A DNA stretch of 46,307 nt from Sphingomonas pruni NBRC 15498 (GCF_001598455.1 NZ_BCYZ01000034.1:1-46307), one strand, 5' to 3'; shown: positions 15,577-24,999, numbered from the stretch's first letter. Translations and numbers: made by a program. The notes: generated by a model from the letters alone, not told the origin.

Positions 15577-18108
15577 ATGCAGCCCATAAAGCTTCCTGTC
15601 GAAACGGTTCTTCCGCAGCTGCTCGCCGCGCTTGAATCCAGCGCCAATGCCGTGCTGGTGGCGCCGCCAGGCGCGGGCAAGACGACCGCGGTCGCACCCG
15701 CCCTGCTCGGCCAGAGTTGGTGCAGCGGCGAGATCCTGCTGCTCAGCCCCCGACGTATCGCGGCACGCGCGGCGGCCGAGCGGATGGCGGCGCTGGCGGG
15801 CGAACCGGTCGGCAGGACGTTCGGTTATGCGACGCGGATGGACAGCAAGCGATCGGCCGCGACGCGTGTGACCGTGGTGACCGAGGGCATCTTCGTCGCG
15901 CGAATCCAGGCCGATCCCGAACTCGCCGGAATCGCGGCGGTGCTGTTCGACGAGGTCCACGAACGCAATCTCGACAGCGATTTCGGCCTGGCCCTGGCGC
16001 TCGACGCGCAGGGATCGCTGCGCCCCGACCTTCGCCTTATCGCCATGTCCGCGACGCTGGACGGCGCGCGCTTCGCGGCGTTGCTGGGCGACGCGCCGGT
16101 GATCGAGAGCGAAGGACGCAGCTATCCGCTCGACCTGCGTTATCTCGGCCGGCGCGGCGAGGCGCGGATCGAGGATGAGGTCGCCGCAGCGATCCGGCTG
16201 GCGCTGCGCGGGGAGCAAGGCGGCGTGCTCGCCTTCCTGCCCGGTGTCGCCGAAATCGAGCGCGCCGCCGACCGGCTCGGCGACCTGCCCGGGGTGCGCC
16301 TCCATCGCCTCCACGGCACGATCGCGCCGGCCGACCAGCGCGCCGCGATCGCTGCCGAGCCCGACGCGATGCGCAAGCTCGTGCTGGCGACGAGTATCGC
16401 CGAGACCAGCCTGACGCTCGACGGCATCCGCGTGGTGGTCGATTCGGGGCTCGCCCGCCGCCCGCGCTACGATCGTGCCGCAGGGATGACGCGGTTGGTC
16501 ACCGAACGCGCCAGCCAGGCCGCCGCGACCCAGCGCGCCGGCCGCGCGGCCCGGCAAGGGCCGGGCGTGGCCTATCGCTTGTGGGAAGAAGCCGCGACCG
16601 CCGGGCTACCGCGCTTCGATCCGCCCGAAATCCTCGAAGCCGATCTGTCGGGTCTGGTGCTCGATTGCGCGATCTGGGGAGTCGCCGATCCACGCACGCT
16701 GGCCTGGCTCGACCCACCCCCCGAAGCCGCGGTGGCGGAGGGACGCGCCCGCCTCGCCATCCTCGACGCCCTCGATACCGACGGCCGCCCAACGCCGCAT
16801 GGTCGCGCGATCGCCAAACTGCCGATGCCGCCGCGGCTCGCGCACATGCTGGTGCGGGCGGGGGAGATAGGGCTGGCGAAGGAAGCGGCGGAGGTTGCGG
16901 TCCTGCTGGGAGAACGCGGGTTAGGTGGCCCGGGGACCGATCTGGAAACGCGAGCCCGCAGGTTCCGAACGGAGCGAGGGCGGCGTGCGGAGAGCGCGCG
17001 TAAGTTGGCCGAACGGTGGGCCAATATTCCCCTCCCGCTCGCGGGAGGGGTTAGGGGAGGGCATGTCGACAACCGTGGGAAGGACGCAACACGCCCTCCC
17101 CCTGCCCCTCCCGCAAGCGGGAGGGGAGAAGAGACAGCCATCGCCATCGCTCTCGCCTTCCCCGATCGCGTCTCCCGCCGCCGCGACTCCTCCGGCGAGC
17201 GCTGGGCTTCGGTCGGTGGGCGTGGATTCAAGCTCGACGCGACCGATCCGCTCGCCACCGCGCAATGGCTCGCGGTCGCCGAGACGCAGGGCATCGCCGC
17301 CGGCGCGCGCATCCTGTCGGCGGCGGCGATCGACCAGGCGACCGTGGAGACGCTGTTCGCGGACCATATCGAAACCCGCCGCACCTTCGCGTTCGATCCT
17401 GCGACCGGCGGCGTCGAGGCAGGGCGCGAACGCCGCCTCGGCGCGATCGCTTTGTCGCGCGGACCCGATAGCAATGCCGATCCGGTCGCGATCGCCGCCG
17501 CTCTGGTTGACGGCGTCCGCAACCATGGCCTGCATCTGCTGCCTTGGGGAGAGGCGTCGACCGCGCTGCGCCAGCGCGCGGCCTTCGCCACCGCGCACGG
17601 CTGGGACTGGGCGCTCGACGACGAGACGCTCGCCGCCCGCCTTGACGACTGGCTCGCCCCCCTGCTCGACGGCAAGCGCCGTCTGTCGCAATTGAGCGAC
17701 GCCGATCTCGCCGAGGCGCTGCGCAATCTGGCCGGCTGGGACGCGATGCGCGCGCTCGACCGTATCGCCCCCGCGCGGATCGAGACGCCGGCGGGATCGA
17801 GCCATGCGATCGACTATGCCGCCGAGGCCGGCCCGACCGTCGAGCTTCGCCCCCAGGCCTTGTTCGGGCTCGCCACGCACCCGACCGTCGCCAATGGTGT
17901 GCCGCTCGTGCTGAGCCTGACCTCGCCGGCCGGACGTCCGATCCAGACCACGCGCGATCTGCCCGGTTTCTGGGCGGGCAGTTGGGCCGCGGTCGCCAAG
18001 GAAATGCGCGGGCGCTATCCCAAACATCCCTGGCCCGACGATCCGGCCGCCGCCAACCCGACGCTGAGGACCAAAAAAGCCGATGCAAGGTTCGGAAAGT
18101 CAGGATAA
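15577..18108 (+). CDS. hrpB: ATP-dependent helicase HrpB, with a palindromic repeat inserted in frame
   Basis: An 843-residue DEAH-type superfamily 2 helicase. Motif I GAGKTT is at residues 32-37, motif II DEVH at 125-128, motif III SATL at 158-161, and motif VI QRAGRAARQGPG from 319. The HrpB-specific C-terminal domain follows (PTVELRPQALFGLATHPTV, LPGFWAGSW, RYPKHPWPDDP). Residues about 485-517 are encoded by a long palindromic element and read PLPLAGGVRGG and PPPAPPASGRGE, unlike helicase sequence, yet the frame stays open. The rest would be close to the usual length. The frame also opens at a TTG at 15571, but I prefer the ATG at 15577. The cellular role of HrpB outside mRNA-related work in E. 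coli is unclear. Confidence 0.92.
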   Translation: MQPIKLPVETVLPQLLAALESSANAVLVAPPGAGKTTAVAPALLGQSWCSGEILLLSPRRIAARAAAERMAALAGEPVGRTFGYATRMDSKRSAATRVTVVTEGIFVARIQADPELAGIAAVLFDEVHERNLDSDFGLALALDAQGSLRPDLRLIAMSATLDGARFAALLGDAPVIESEGRSYPLDLRYLGRRGEARIEDEVAAAIRLALRGEQGGVLAFLPGVAEIERAADRLGDLPGVRLHRLHGTIAPADQRAAIAAEPDAMRKLVLATSIAETSLTLDGIRVVVDSGLARRPRYDRAAGMTRLVTERASQAAATQRAGRAARQGPGVAYRLWEEAATAGLPRFDPPEILEADLSGLVLDCAIWGVADPRTLAWLDPPPEAAVAEGRARLAILDALDTDGRPTPHGRAIAKLPMPPRLAHMLVRAGEIGLAKEAAEVAVLLGERGLGGPGTDLETRARRFRTERGRRAESARKLAERWANIPLPLAGGVRGGHVDNRGKDATRPPPAPPASGRGEETAIAIALAFPDRVSRRRDSSGERWASVGGRGFKLDATDPLATAQWLAVAETQGIAAGARILSAAAIDQATVETLFADHIETRRTFAFDPATGGVEAGRERRLGAIALSRGPDSNADPVAIAAALVDGVRNHGLHLLPWGEASTALRQRAAFATAHGWDWALDDETLAARLDDWLAPLLDGKRRLSQLSDADLAEALRNLAGWDAMRALDRIAPARIETPAGSSHAIDYAAEAGPTVELRPQALFGLATHPTVANGVPLVLSLTSPAGRPIQTTRDLPGFWAGSWAAVAKEMRGRYPKHPWPDDPAAANPTLRTKKADARFGKSG
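17029..17126. repeat. Palindromic repeat element inside hrpB
   Basis: Two near-identical 22-base hairpins, CCCCTCCCGC-TC-GCGGGAGGGG at 17029-17050 and the same with AA in the centre at 17105-17126, flank inner arms GGGGAGGGC (17054-17062) and GCCCTCCCC (17093-17101). The whole 98-base unit is one large imperfect palindrome. This unit, translated as PLPLAGG...PPASGRGE, is familiar as a dispersed alphaproteobacterial repeat. Confidence 0.85.
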
Positions 18109-18118
18109 GGGAAACGCC

Positions 18119-18400
18119 ATGCCTACCGCCCGTATCTATCAGCGTCCCAAGAACGCGATGCAGTCCGGACGTTACCGGACCGATCGCTGGATTCTCGAAT
18201 TCGAGCCCGCCGAGGCCAAGCGCGCCGATCCGCTCACCGGCTGGGCCGGATCGGGCGATACGCGCGAACAGGTCCGGCTGACCTTTCCCACGGCCGAGGC
18301 CGCGCAGGCCTATGCGGAAAAGGTCGGGCTCGCCTTTCACGTCGTGCCGGCGCCGACGCGCACGCTCAAACTTCAGAGCTACGCCGACAACTTCCGATGA
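18119..18400 (+). CDS. NADH dehydrogenase accessory subunit, NDUFS4-like (ETC complex I subunit)
   Basis: A 93-residue protein of the family of the mitochondrial 18-kDa complex I subunit, present in alphaproteobacteria at the cytoplasmic side of the enzyme. Diagnostic parts are ARIYQRPKNAMQSGRYRTDRWILEFEP, the DPLTGWAGSGDT segment and the ending KLQSYADNFR. It has no membrane segment or signal. I chose the ATG at 18119, preceded by a GGATAAGGGA stretch; an in-frame ATG 36 bases upstream would extend into the end of hrpB. The next gene overlaps it by 4 bases. Confidence 0.9.
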   Translation: MPTARIYQRPKNAMQSGRYRTDRWILEFEPAEAKRADPLTGWAGSGDTREQVRLTFPTAEAAQAYAEKVGLAFHVVPAPTRTLKLQSYADNFR

Positions 18401-18798
18401 GCCTTCCCATTGCTACGCCCAAGGGCGTGGTGCGGCGCTGGATCGCGGCCTTCAATGCCGCCGACCCCGATGCGCTCGCCGCGCTCTATCATGACGACGC
18501 CACCAACCATCAGGTCGCCCTGCACCCGGTCAAAGGCCGCGACGCGATCCACGCGATGTTCGTGAAGGAATTCGCAGGCACCCAGATGGAATGCGTACCG
18601 GTCAACCTCTTCGAGGACGGCGAATGGGCGATCCTGGAATGGAAGGATCCGCAGGACCGGCTCGGCTGCGGCTTCTTCCATGTGATCGACGGCCGCATCG
18701 CGCTCCAGCGCGGCTATTGGGACAGCGCGACGTTCGCCGCGCCCCAGCGCCGCGCGCCGGTGAAAAAGACGGCCGCGAAGCCCAAGCCGAAGGCCTGA
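18397..18798 (+). CDS. SnoaL-like / NTF2-fold protein
   Basis: A 133-residue small alpha-beta cone-fold protein. The pattern VVRRWIAAFNAADPDALAALYHDDATNHQVA, then KGRDAIHAMFVKEFAG, and the ending GFFHVIDGRIALQRGYWDS are typical of the SnoaL-like domain, used for ketosteroid isomerase, polyketide cyclase or ligand-binding roles. The extreme C terminus is a Lys/Ala/Pro-rich tail. It is coupled to the NDUFS4-like gene by ATGA. The specific substrate is unknown. Confidence 0.85.
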   Translation: MSLPIATPKGVVRRWIAAFNAADPDALAALYHDDATNHQVALHPVKGRDAIHAMFVKEFAGTQMECVPVNLFEDGEWAILEWKDPQDRLGCGFFHVIDGRIALQRGYWDSATFAAPQRRAPVKKTAAKPKPKA

Positions 18799-18816
18799 CC
18801 CCGCGGCATTGTCCGT

Positions 18817-19596
18817 TCATCGGTCCGCGAGCTCGATCCAGACGGGCGCATGGTCGCTGGTCTTCTCCCAGGCCCGCACGCGCTTCTCGACCCGCGCATC
18901 GACCAGCCGCGGCGCCAGGTCGGGACTGAGCAGGATGTGATCGATCCGCAGGCCGGCATCGCGTTCGAAGGCCCCGCGGAAATATTTCCAGAACGTATAG
19001 ATGTGCTCGCCGGGATGGCGCGACCGCAGCGCGTCGGTCCAGCCCTGTTCCAGCAGGGCGGCATAGGCTTTCCTAACCTCCGGCGCGAACAGCGCGTCGT
19101 CCAGCCATCGTTCGGGTTTGTAGACGTCGAGCTCGGTCGGCATGACGTTGAAATCGCCGGCGATGACAACCGGCACGCCCGCGTCGCGCAGCGACTGGGC
19201 ATGCCGTGTCAGCCGCTCGAACCAGCGAAGCTTGAAATCGAATTTGGGTCCGGGCCGCGGATTGCCGTTGGGCAGATAGAGGCAAGCGATGATGACGCCG
19301 TTGATCGCGGCTTCGAGATAACGGCTTTGATCGTCCGCGCGGTCGCCGGGCAATCCGCGGCGGGTTTCGTGGATTTCGCCCACCCGACTGAGGATTGCGA
19401 CGCCGTTCCAGCTTTTCTGGCCATGCCAGATCGCGTTGTAACCCAAATCCTTCAGCGCCGATTCCGGGAAGCGGTCGTCCGGCGCCTTCAATTCCTGAAG
19501 GCAAACCACATCCGGCCGGTCTTCGGACAGCCAGCGCAGCAGGACGGGAAGCCGCCCATTCACGCCATTCACGTTATAAGTCGCGATCCGTATCAC
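18817..19596 (-). CDS. xth: Exodeoxyribonuclease III / AP endonuclease
   Basis: A 259-residue member of the exonuclease III family, which cuts DNA at abasic sites and removes 3-prime blocks in base-excision repair. The metal-binding Glu35 is in LQELK, the Asp-Asn pair is in GDFNVMP, and the C-terminal Asp-His pair is in SDHAPV. The start is a GTG at 19596 sharing bases with the TGA of the upstream YetF-type gene, so the two are co-transcribed. The family assignment is firm. Confidence 0.94.
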   Translation of the reverse strand: MIRIATYNVNGVNGRLPVLLRWLSEDRPDVVCLQELKAPDDRFPESALKDLGYNAIWHGQKSWNGVAILSRVGEIHETRRGLPGDRADDQSRYLEAAINGVIIACLYLPNGNPRPGPKFDFKLRWFERLTRHAQSLRDAGVPVVIAGDFNVMPTELDVYKPERWLDDALFAPEVRKAYAALLEQGWTDALRSRHPGEHIYTFWKYFRGAFERDAGLRIDHILLSPDLAPRLVDARVEKRVRAWEKTSDHAPVWIELADR

Positions 19597-20096
19597 GCCT
19601 CCCGCGCCTTCGACTTTGGCACCACGCTGATCTTGCCACCGCGTTCGAAGGTCGCGAGCGCGACATCCTCCACCCGCACCGTCTGTTCCATCCGCAGCGC
19701 TTCGATCAGATCATCGTCGCTGAGATGGTTTGAGCGCAACGCCGCGCGATCGATCTTGCCGTCACGAACCAGTTCGACCGGACGCCCCTTTATGAACCGT
19801 GCCAGCAGGTTCGAATGTACCGTCGCCATGGCCAGCATGCGATGCAGCACGACGAGCAGCAGCGTCGCGGCCAGGGTCGGCAGGAACGGTGCCCGGCCTG
19901 TCATCGTTCGGCTGATATTCGATCCAACGACGATCGCGACGAAAATGTCGAGCGGCGTCAGGTTCGAAAAGGTCCGCCGGCCGGCGATACGGATGCAGAG
20001 GATGCCATAGGGCAGCAACAGCAACGCTCGGACGCAGAATTGCCATGTCGCGGCACTACCGTCATCGGGTCCGACCAGAGCGGTCAACCAAGACAT
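19593..20096 (-). CDS. YetF-type DUF421 membrane protein
   Basis: A 167-residue protein with two or three N-terminal hydrophobic segments (FCVRALLLLPYGILCIRIAG, PTLAATLLLVVLHRMLAMA) and a soluble C-terminal domain. The TPLDIFVAIVVGSNISRTMTG and KGRPVELVRDGKIDRAALRSNHLSDDDLIEALRMEQ motifs define the DUF421/YetF family, whose members occur in spore-formers and many proteobacteria and have no settled biochemical function. It is just downstream of the Nramp-like gene on the same strand (28 bases apart) and overlaps xth. Confidence 0.85.
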   Translation of the reverse strand: MSWLTALVGPDDGSAATWQFCVRALLLLPYGILCIRIAGRRTFSNLTPLDIFVAIVVGSNISRTMTGRAPFLPTLAATLLLVVLHRMLAMATVHSNLLARFIKGRPVELVRDGKIDRAALRSNHLSDDDLIEALRMEQTVRVEDVALATFERGGKISVVPKSKAREA

Positions 20097-20124
20097 CGCT
20101 GCCTCCTTCCCTCTGCCCCACTCG

Positions 20125-21378
20125 CTAGCTGGACGGCAGGACCACCATTCCGATGACCGCCGCGCCCATCACGGCGGTGCTCGCCCAGCCGAACAGCTTC
20201 AACGTTTTCGACGCCGTAAAGTCGCCCATGGTCGAGCGCCGGGACACGACCAGCATCGTTCCGATCAGGATCGGCACGGCAACGACGCCATTGATCACCG
20301 CGCTCCAGAACAGCGCCTTGATCGGGCTGATCGGCGACCAGTCGATGCCGACGCCCAGCGCCATGGCGACGCCGATCACGGCATAGAATAATTTGGCCTG
20401 GTGCGGCTGGAGCTCGAGCCCCGTTTCCGAGCCGGCGGTCTCGCCGATCGCATAAGCGGCCGATCCGGCGAGCACCGGCACCGCGAGCATGCCCGTGCCG
20501 ATGATGCCGAGGCTGAACAGCGCGAAGGCGAAGTGGCCGGCAATCGGTTCCAGCGCCTTGGCCGCGTCGGCCGCGGTCTGGATGTCGGTCTTGCCCGAGG
20601 CGTGGAGCGTGGCGGCGGTGCCCAGCATGATGGCGATGGCGACGAGATTCGAAATCGCCATCCCGGCGAACGTGTCGTAGCGCATGCGGATCTCGGCGTC
20701 CGCAGCCTGCTCCGGGGACCTTTTGAGCGGCTCGCGCTCCTCGACGACGTCGATCTCCTCGACTTCCTGCGATGCCTGCCAGAAGAACAGATACGGGCTG
20801 ATCGTGGTGCCGAAGATCGCGACGATCATGGTCACCGCCGCGGTCCCGGGGATCGTCGGGACGACCATGCCGTGCAGCGCCGCGGCCCAATCGACCTTCA
20901 CGATGAAGATGAGCGCCACGTAAGCAAGCAGCACCATCGTCAGCCATTTCAGGAAGGACGCATATTTGCGGTAGGGAATGAACAGCTGGAGCAGCAGCGA
21001 GACAATCGCGAAGCCGATCGTGAAGAGATGGCCGCCCCCGCCTGCAACCAATTGGGCCGCGTCGCCCATCGCGGCGAGATCGGCGCCGATATTGATCGTA
21101 TTGGCGACGAACAACAGCCCGACCAGGATCATGACGACCCATCGCGGCATGACCCGGCGCAGATTCCAGGCAAGGCCCCGTCCCGTTACCCGGCCGATGC
21201 GCGCGCTGATCAATTGCACCGCGCTCATCAACGGATAGGTGAGCACCATCGTCCACAACAACACCGGACCGAAGGCGGCGCCGGCCTGCGAATAGGTGGC
21301 GATGCCGCTCGGATCGTCGTCGGCCGCTCCCGTGACCAGACCGGGACCCAGTTTTTCGAAGAATTTCTTGAGAGCCAT
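20125..21378 (-). CDS. Nramp-related divalent metal transporter with an altered metal site
   Basis: A 417-residue inner-membrane protein with about eleven hydrophobic segments and the LeuT-like Nramp fold. The metal-binding DPGN of the first helix in classical Nramps is replaced by DPSG at residues 22-25 (ADDDPSGIATYSQAG). The MPH of the sixth helix is replaced by SPY at 194-196 (TTISPYLFFWQ). The frame extends upstream to 21558, but the ATG at 21378 has AGGGGA about 5 bases upstream and begins the family-typical MALKKFFEKLGPGLVTGAA. Loss of the Met suggests it does not select transition metals as NRAMP1/MntH does; Mg2+ or Ca2+ are possible substrates, by inference. Confidence 0.85.
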   Translation of the reverse strand: MALKKFFEKLGPGLVTGAADDDPSGIATYSQAGAAFGPVLLWTMVLTYPLMSAVQLISARIGRVTGRGLAWNLRRVMPRWVVMILVGLLFVANTINIGADLAAMGDAAQLVAGGGGHLFTIGFAIVSLLLQLFIPYRKYASFLKWLTMVLLAYVALIFIVKVDWAAALHGMVVPTIPGTAAVTMIVAIFGTTISPYLFFWQASQEVEEIDVVEEREPLKRSPEQAADAEIRMRYDTFAGMAISNLVAIAIMLGTAATLHASGKTDIQTAADAAKALEPIAGHFAFALFSLGIIGTGMLAVPVLAGSAAYAIGETAGSETGLELQPHQAKLFYAVIGVAMALGVGIDWSPISPIKALFWSAVINGVVAVPILIGTMLVVSRRSTMGDFTASKTLKLFGWASTAVMGAAVIGMVVLPSS

Positions 21379-21593
21379 GCCGTTCCCCTGACTTATATTA
21401 GCGGTACAGCATTTGACGGGCGCATCCGGTTCCGCCGCGATGATCAATCTATGCCGGCAGGTCTTGCGATGGCGGCTGCACACATGGCGGGGACGAGGCC
21501 AGGCATGACTGATCTTGTACTTGGCCATGCCGTATAAATTCTTCGAATGTCGGGTCATGGCGCCGCCCCCGCCAACCTGCTAGCGCTTTCGCC

Positions 21594-23870
21594 ATGCCGC
21601 TAACCGCCGCTGCGTCCGCAAGAGAAATCCTGGTCCGCCTGCACGATGTGATGGCGGCGCGATCGTCCGCGCAGGCGAAGCTGGACGCGGTCGCGCGGAT
21701 CATCGGCGAGGCGCTGGATAGCGAGGTCTGCTCGATCTATCTGCTGCGCGAGGGGCTGCTCGAACTCTATGCGACGCGCGGGTTGGACCAGGCGGCGGTG
21801 CACGTCACCAAGCTCGCGCTGGGCGAAGGCCTGGTCGGCACGATCGCCAAGAATGTCGAGACGCTGAACCTGGACGAGGCGGCGTCGCATCCCGATTTCG
21901 CCTATCGCCCCGAAACCGGCGAGGACGAGTTCCACAGCTTCGCCGGCGTACCGATCATCCGCCGCGAACAAGCGGTCGGGGTGCTGGCGGTACAGCATGC
22001 CGAACCGCGCAAATATGACGATGTCGAGATCGAGGCGCTGCAGACCGTCGCGATGGTGCTCAGCGAGCTGATCGCCAATGCCGGGCTGATCGACCAGCGC
22101 GGCGACGCCGCGACGCGCCCGCAATCGACCGCGGCGACGCGGCTGGAGGGTCTCAAGCTGGTCGAGGGGATGGCGATCGGCCATGCCGTCTATCACCAGC
22201 CGCGCATCACCATCGAACATACCGTCGCCGAGGATATCGAGGCCGAGCGTCACCGCGTCTATGCCGCGTTCGACAAGATGCGCGAGCAGATCGACCGCAT
22301 GGCGCAACAGGCCGAATTCGGGCTGGACGGCGAGCATGAAGAGGTCCTCGAGACCTACAAGATGTTCGCCTATGACGAGGGCTGGTCGCGGCGGATCAAC
22401 GAGGCGATTGATTCCGGCCTGACCGCCGAGGCGGCGATCGAGCGCGTCCAGCAACGCACGCGGATGCGCATGCGCCAGATCGGCGACCCCCTGCTCCAGG
22501 ATCGGATGCACGACCTGGAGGATCTGTCCAATCGCCTGCTCCGCATCGTGTCGGGGCAGATGGGCACCGCGGCGCAATTGGGCCTGAGGCAGGATACCAT
22601 CCTGATCGCGCGCAATCTGGGCCCGGCCGAATTGCTCGAATATGACCGGCGCCGGCTGAAAGGCGTCGTGCTCGAAGAAGGCTCGCTGACCGCGCATGTG
22701 ACGATCGTCGCGCGCGCGATGGGCGTCCCGGTGCTGGGACGCGTGCGCGGCGTCCGCCAGACGATCGCCGACGGCGACCTGCTGCTGCTCGACGTGACCG
22801 AGGCCGGGTCGGTGCTGGTGCGGCCGTCGGCAGCGATGGAAGAGGCGTTCGACGCCAAGCTCCTCGTCCGCCAGAAACGCCGCGCGGCGTTCGCGGCGCT
22901 GAAATCGGAAGCGCCAGTCACGCTCGACGGCGAGCGGTTGACGGTGATGGTCAATGCCGGGCTGCGCGACGATGTCGCCGCGCTCGACGTGACCGGCGCC
23001 GACGGGATCGGCCTGTTCCGCACCGAATTCCAGTTCCTGGTGTCGGCAACCTTGCCGCAGCGCGAACGGCAATTGCGCCTTTACAAGGACGTGCTCGACG
23101 CAGCGGGCGACAAGCCGGTGGTGTTCCGCACGGTCGATATCGGCGGCGACAAGGCCCTCCCCTATCTCAACCATCATGACGAAGATGAGGAGAATCCGGC
23201 GATGGGCTGGCGCGCGCTACGGCTCGCGCTCGAACGCGGCGGGCTGATGAAGGCCCAGGCGCGCGCGCTGATCGAGGCCGCTGGGGGCCGCACGCTCAAC
23301 GTCATGTTTCCGATGGTCAGCGAGGCCTGGGAGCTCGACGAGGCCAAGGCCTTGTTCGAGGCGCAGCGCGAATGGCTGGGCAAGCGCGGCAAAAGGCTGC
23401 CGAGCGAGATTCGCTATGGCGCGATGCTCGAAGTGCCCGCGCTGGCCGAGCAGCTCGATCTGTTGCTGCCCAACATCCAGTTCCTGTCGGTCGGCACCAA
23501 CGATTTGACCCAGTTCCTGTTCGCCGCCGACCGCGCCAATCCCAAGCTGGCCGAGCGTTATGACTGGCTGTCGCCGTCGATTCTGCGGTTCCTGAGGCGC
23601 GTGGTGGCGCCGTGCAACGAAGCGGGAGTCGCGCTGACGGTGTGCGGCGAGATGGGCGGGCGGCCATTGGAGGCGATGGCGTTGATCGCGCTGGGAATCG
23701 AGCGGCTGTCGATCACCCCGGCGGCGGTCGGGCCGATCAAGGCGATGGTGCGCAGCCTCGATCGCGGCAAGGCGATGCGCTTCATGGACGAATTGCTGGC
23801 CAAGCCGCCGCGCGGCCTGCGCGCCGCGCTGGCCGGCTGGGCGGCCGAAAACCATGTCGAATTGGCCTGA
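21594..23870 (+). CDS. ptsP: PEP-protein phosphotransferase EI-Ntr (PtsP)
   Basis: A 758-residue cytoplasmic kinase that takes phosphate from phosphoenolpyruvate and passes it to NPr (PtsO), starting the nitrogen PTS that regulates metabolism and K+ uptake. An N-terminal GAF sensor domain spans about residues 25-165. The PEP-utiliser domain follows, with the active His368 in GSLTAHVTIVARAMGVPVLG. The C-terminal TIM barrel contains GIGLFRTEFQFL, SVGTNDLTQFL and the active-site Cys684 in VCGEMGG. The GAF domain distinguishes it from sugar EI and suggests control by a small ligand such as glutamine. It is divergent from the Nramp-like gene across a 215-base gap. Confidence 0.95.
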   Translation: MPLTAAASAREILVRLHDVMAARSSAQAKLDAVARIIGEALDSEVCSIYLLREGLLELYATRGLDQAAVHVTKLALGEGLVGTIAKNVETLNLDEAASHPDFAYRPETGEDEFHSFAGVPIIRREQAVGVLAVQHAEPRKYDDVEIEALQTVAMVLSELIANAGLIDQRGDAATRPQSTAATRLEGLKLVEGMAIGHAVYHQPRITIEHTVAEDIEAERHRVYAAFDKMREQIDRMAQQAEFGLDGEHEEVLETYKMFAYDEGWSRRINEAIDSGLTAEAAIERVQQRTRMRMRQIGDPLLQDRMHDLEDLSNRLLRIVSGQMGTAAQLGLRQDTILIARNLGPAELLEYDRRRLKGVVLEEGSLTAHVTIVARAMGVPVLGRVRGVRQTIADGDLLLLDVTEAGSVLVRPSAAMEEAFDAKLLVRQKRRAAFAALKSEAPVTLDGERLTVMVNAGLRDDVAALDVTGADGIGLFRTEFQFLVSATLPQRERQLRLYKDVLDAAGDKPVVFRTVDIGGDKALPYLNHHDEDEENPAMGWRALRLALERGGLMKAQARALIEAAGGRTLNVMFPMVSEAWELDEAKALFEAQREWLGKRGKRLPSEIRYGAMLEVPALAEQLDLLLPNIQFLSVGTNDLTQFLFAADRANPKLAERYDWLSPSILRFLRRVVAPCNEAGVALTVCGEMGGRPLEAMALIALGIERLSITPAAVGPIKAMVRSLDRGKAMRFMDELLAKPPRGLRAALAGWAAENHVELA

Positions 23871-23984
23871 GCCGGGGGCGAAACGCGCCAACGCGCCGTT
23901 GACAGTCTTACCCGCTTTGGCCGACAGCCGGTATCGGCGGGTGGCCATCCCCAGGTCGCAAACCCCTACCCGCCGGAGAAGGTG

Positions 23985-24980
23985 ATGGACGAGGACGAAG
24001 CGGCGGGCGCTCCCGATCAGGCGTCGCTATTCCCCAAGACCGTAGGTGACAAGCTGCGCGAGGCGCGCGAGGCGCAGGGGCTGACCCTGGCCGATATCGC
24101 CAACCGGACGCGCGTTCCGATGCGCCACCTGGAGGCGATCGAGAATAACCGCATGGAGGGCATGGCGTCGCCGGCTTATGCCATCGGCTTCACCAAGACC
24201 TATGCGCGTGCCGTCGGGCTCGACGATCGCGCGATCGCCGCCGAACTGCGCCAGAGTCCGCAAATGCCGCTGTCGCCGACGACGCGGTTCGAGGAATATG
24301 AGCCGACCGACCCGCGCCGCGTGCCGTCGAGCGGAATCGCCGGCATCGCCGCGATCATCGCCCTGGTGCTGCTGGTCGGCGTCGGCATCTGGTACGGAAC
24401 GACCTGGCTGCGCGGCACTGGCGAGGAGCCCGCGCCGCTCGCCACGCCCGAGGCGTCGCCCAGCATCGCCGCTGCACCCGAAGCGACTCCCGCCCCGGTC
24501 GCCGGCGGCCAGGTCGTGCTGACCGCGACCGACGCGGTCTGGCTGCGGGTCTATGACGCGACCGGCAAGACGCTGATCCAGAAGACGATGCAGCCGGGCG
24601 AGCAATATTCGCTGCCGTCCGACGCGGCCAATCCGATGATCAATATCGGCCGGCCCGACAAATTGCAGGTGACGATCAACGGATCGGCGGTGCCGGCGCT
24701 GGGTGACGGCAAGCGCCCGATCAAGGACATGCCGATCAGCGCCGCGGCGCTGCAGGCGCGCGGGACTGCCGCCGCTCCGGCCGCTCCTGCGGCTGCGCCG
24801 ACTCCGCCCGCCGCGGCTCCGACGCCGAACGCGACGCCGGCCAAGCGCCCCGGAGCGAACGAGGTGCCCGACTTCTTCCGCAAGCCGAGCGACAAGCCCA
24901 CCACATCGGCCACGCCGCGCCCGGTGGCGACGCCCGATCCGGTATCCTTGCCCGCCGCGGCGCCGACATCGGCGCCTTAG
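23985..24980 (+). CDS. rodZ: RodZ-like helix-turn-helix membrane protein
   Basis: A 331-residue single-pass protein. Residues 20-90 are the cytoplasmic HTH domain (VGDKLREAREAQGLTLADIANRT, YAIGFTKTYARAVGLD) that binds MreB in RodZ. A transmembrane helix lies near 117-137, and residues about 165-245 are the periplasmic beta domain (VVLTATDAVWLRVYDATGK). A low-complexity Pro/Ala/Thr tail follows. RodZ supports cell elongation with MreB. A GTG at 23982 is immediately before the ATG at 23985; the ATG is 6 bases behind GGAG and is favoured. Confidence 0.88.
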   Translation: MDEDEAAGAPDQASLFPKTVGDKLREAREAQGLTLADIANRTRVPMRHLEAIENNRMEGMASPAYAIGFTKTYARAVGLDDRAIAAELRQSPQMPLSPTTRFEEYEPTDPRRVPSSGIAGIAAIIALVLLVGVGIWYGTTWLRGTGEEPAPLATPEASPSIAAAPEATPAPVAGGQVVLTATDAVWLRVYDATGKTLIQKTMQPGEQYSLPSDAANPMINIGRPDKLQVTINGSAVPALGDGKRPIKDMPISAAALQARGTAAAPAAPAAAPTPPAAAPTPNATPAKRPGANEVPDFFRKPSDKPTTSATPRPVATPDPVSLPAAAPTSAP

Positions 24981-24999
24981 GCCGGCGTAATGAGGAATA

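Noticed and set aside
17029..17126. The repeated hairpins as a CRISPR array
   Set aside because: There are only two inverted, not direct, copies within a coding frame, and no cas genes nearby.
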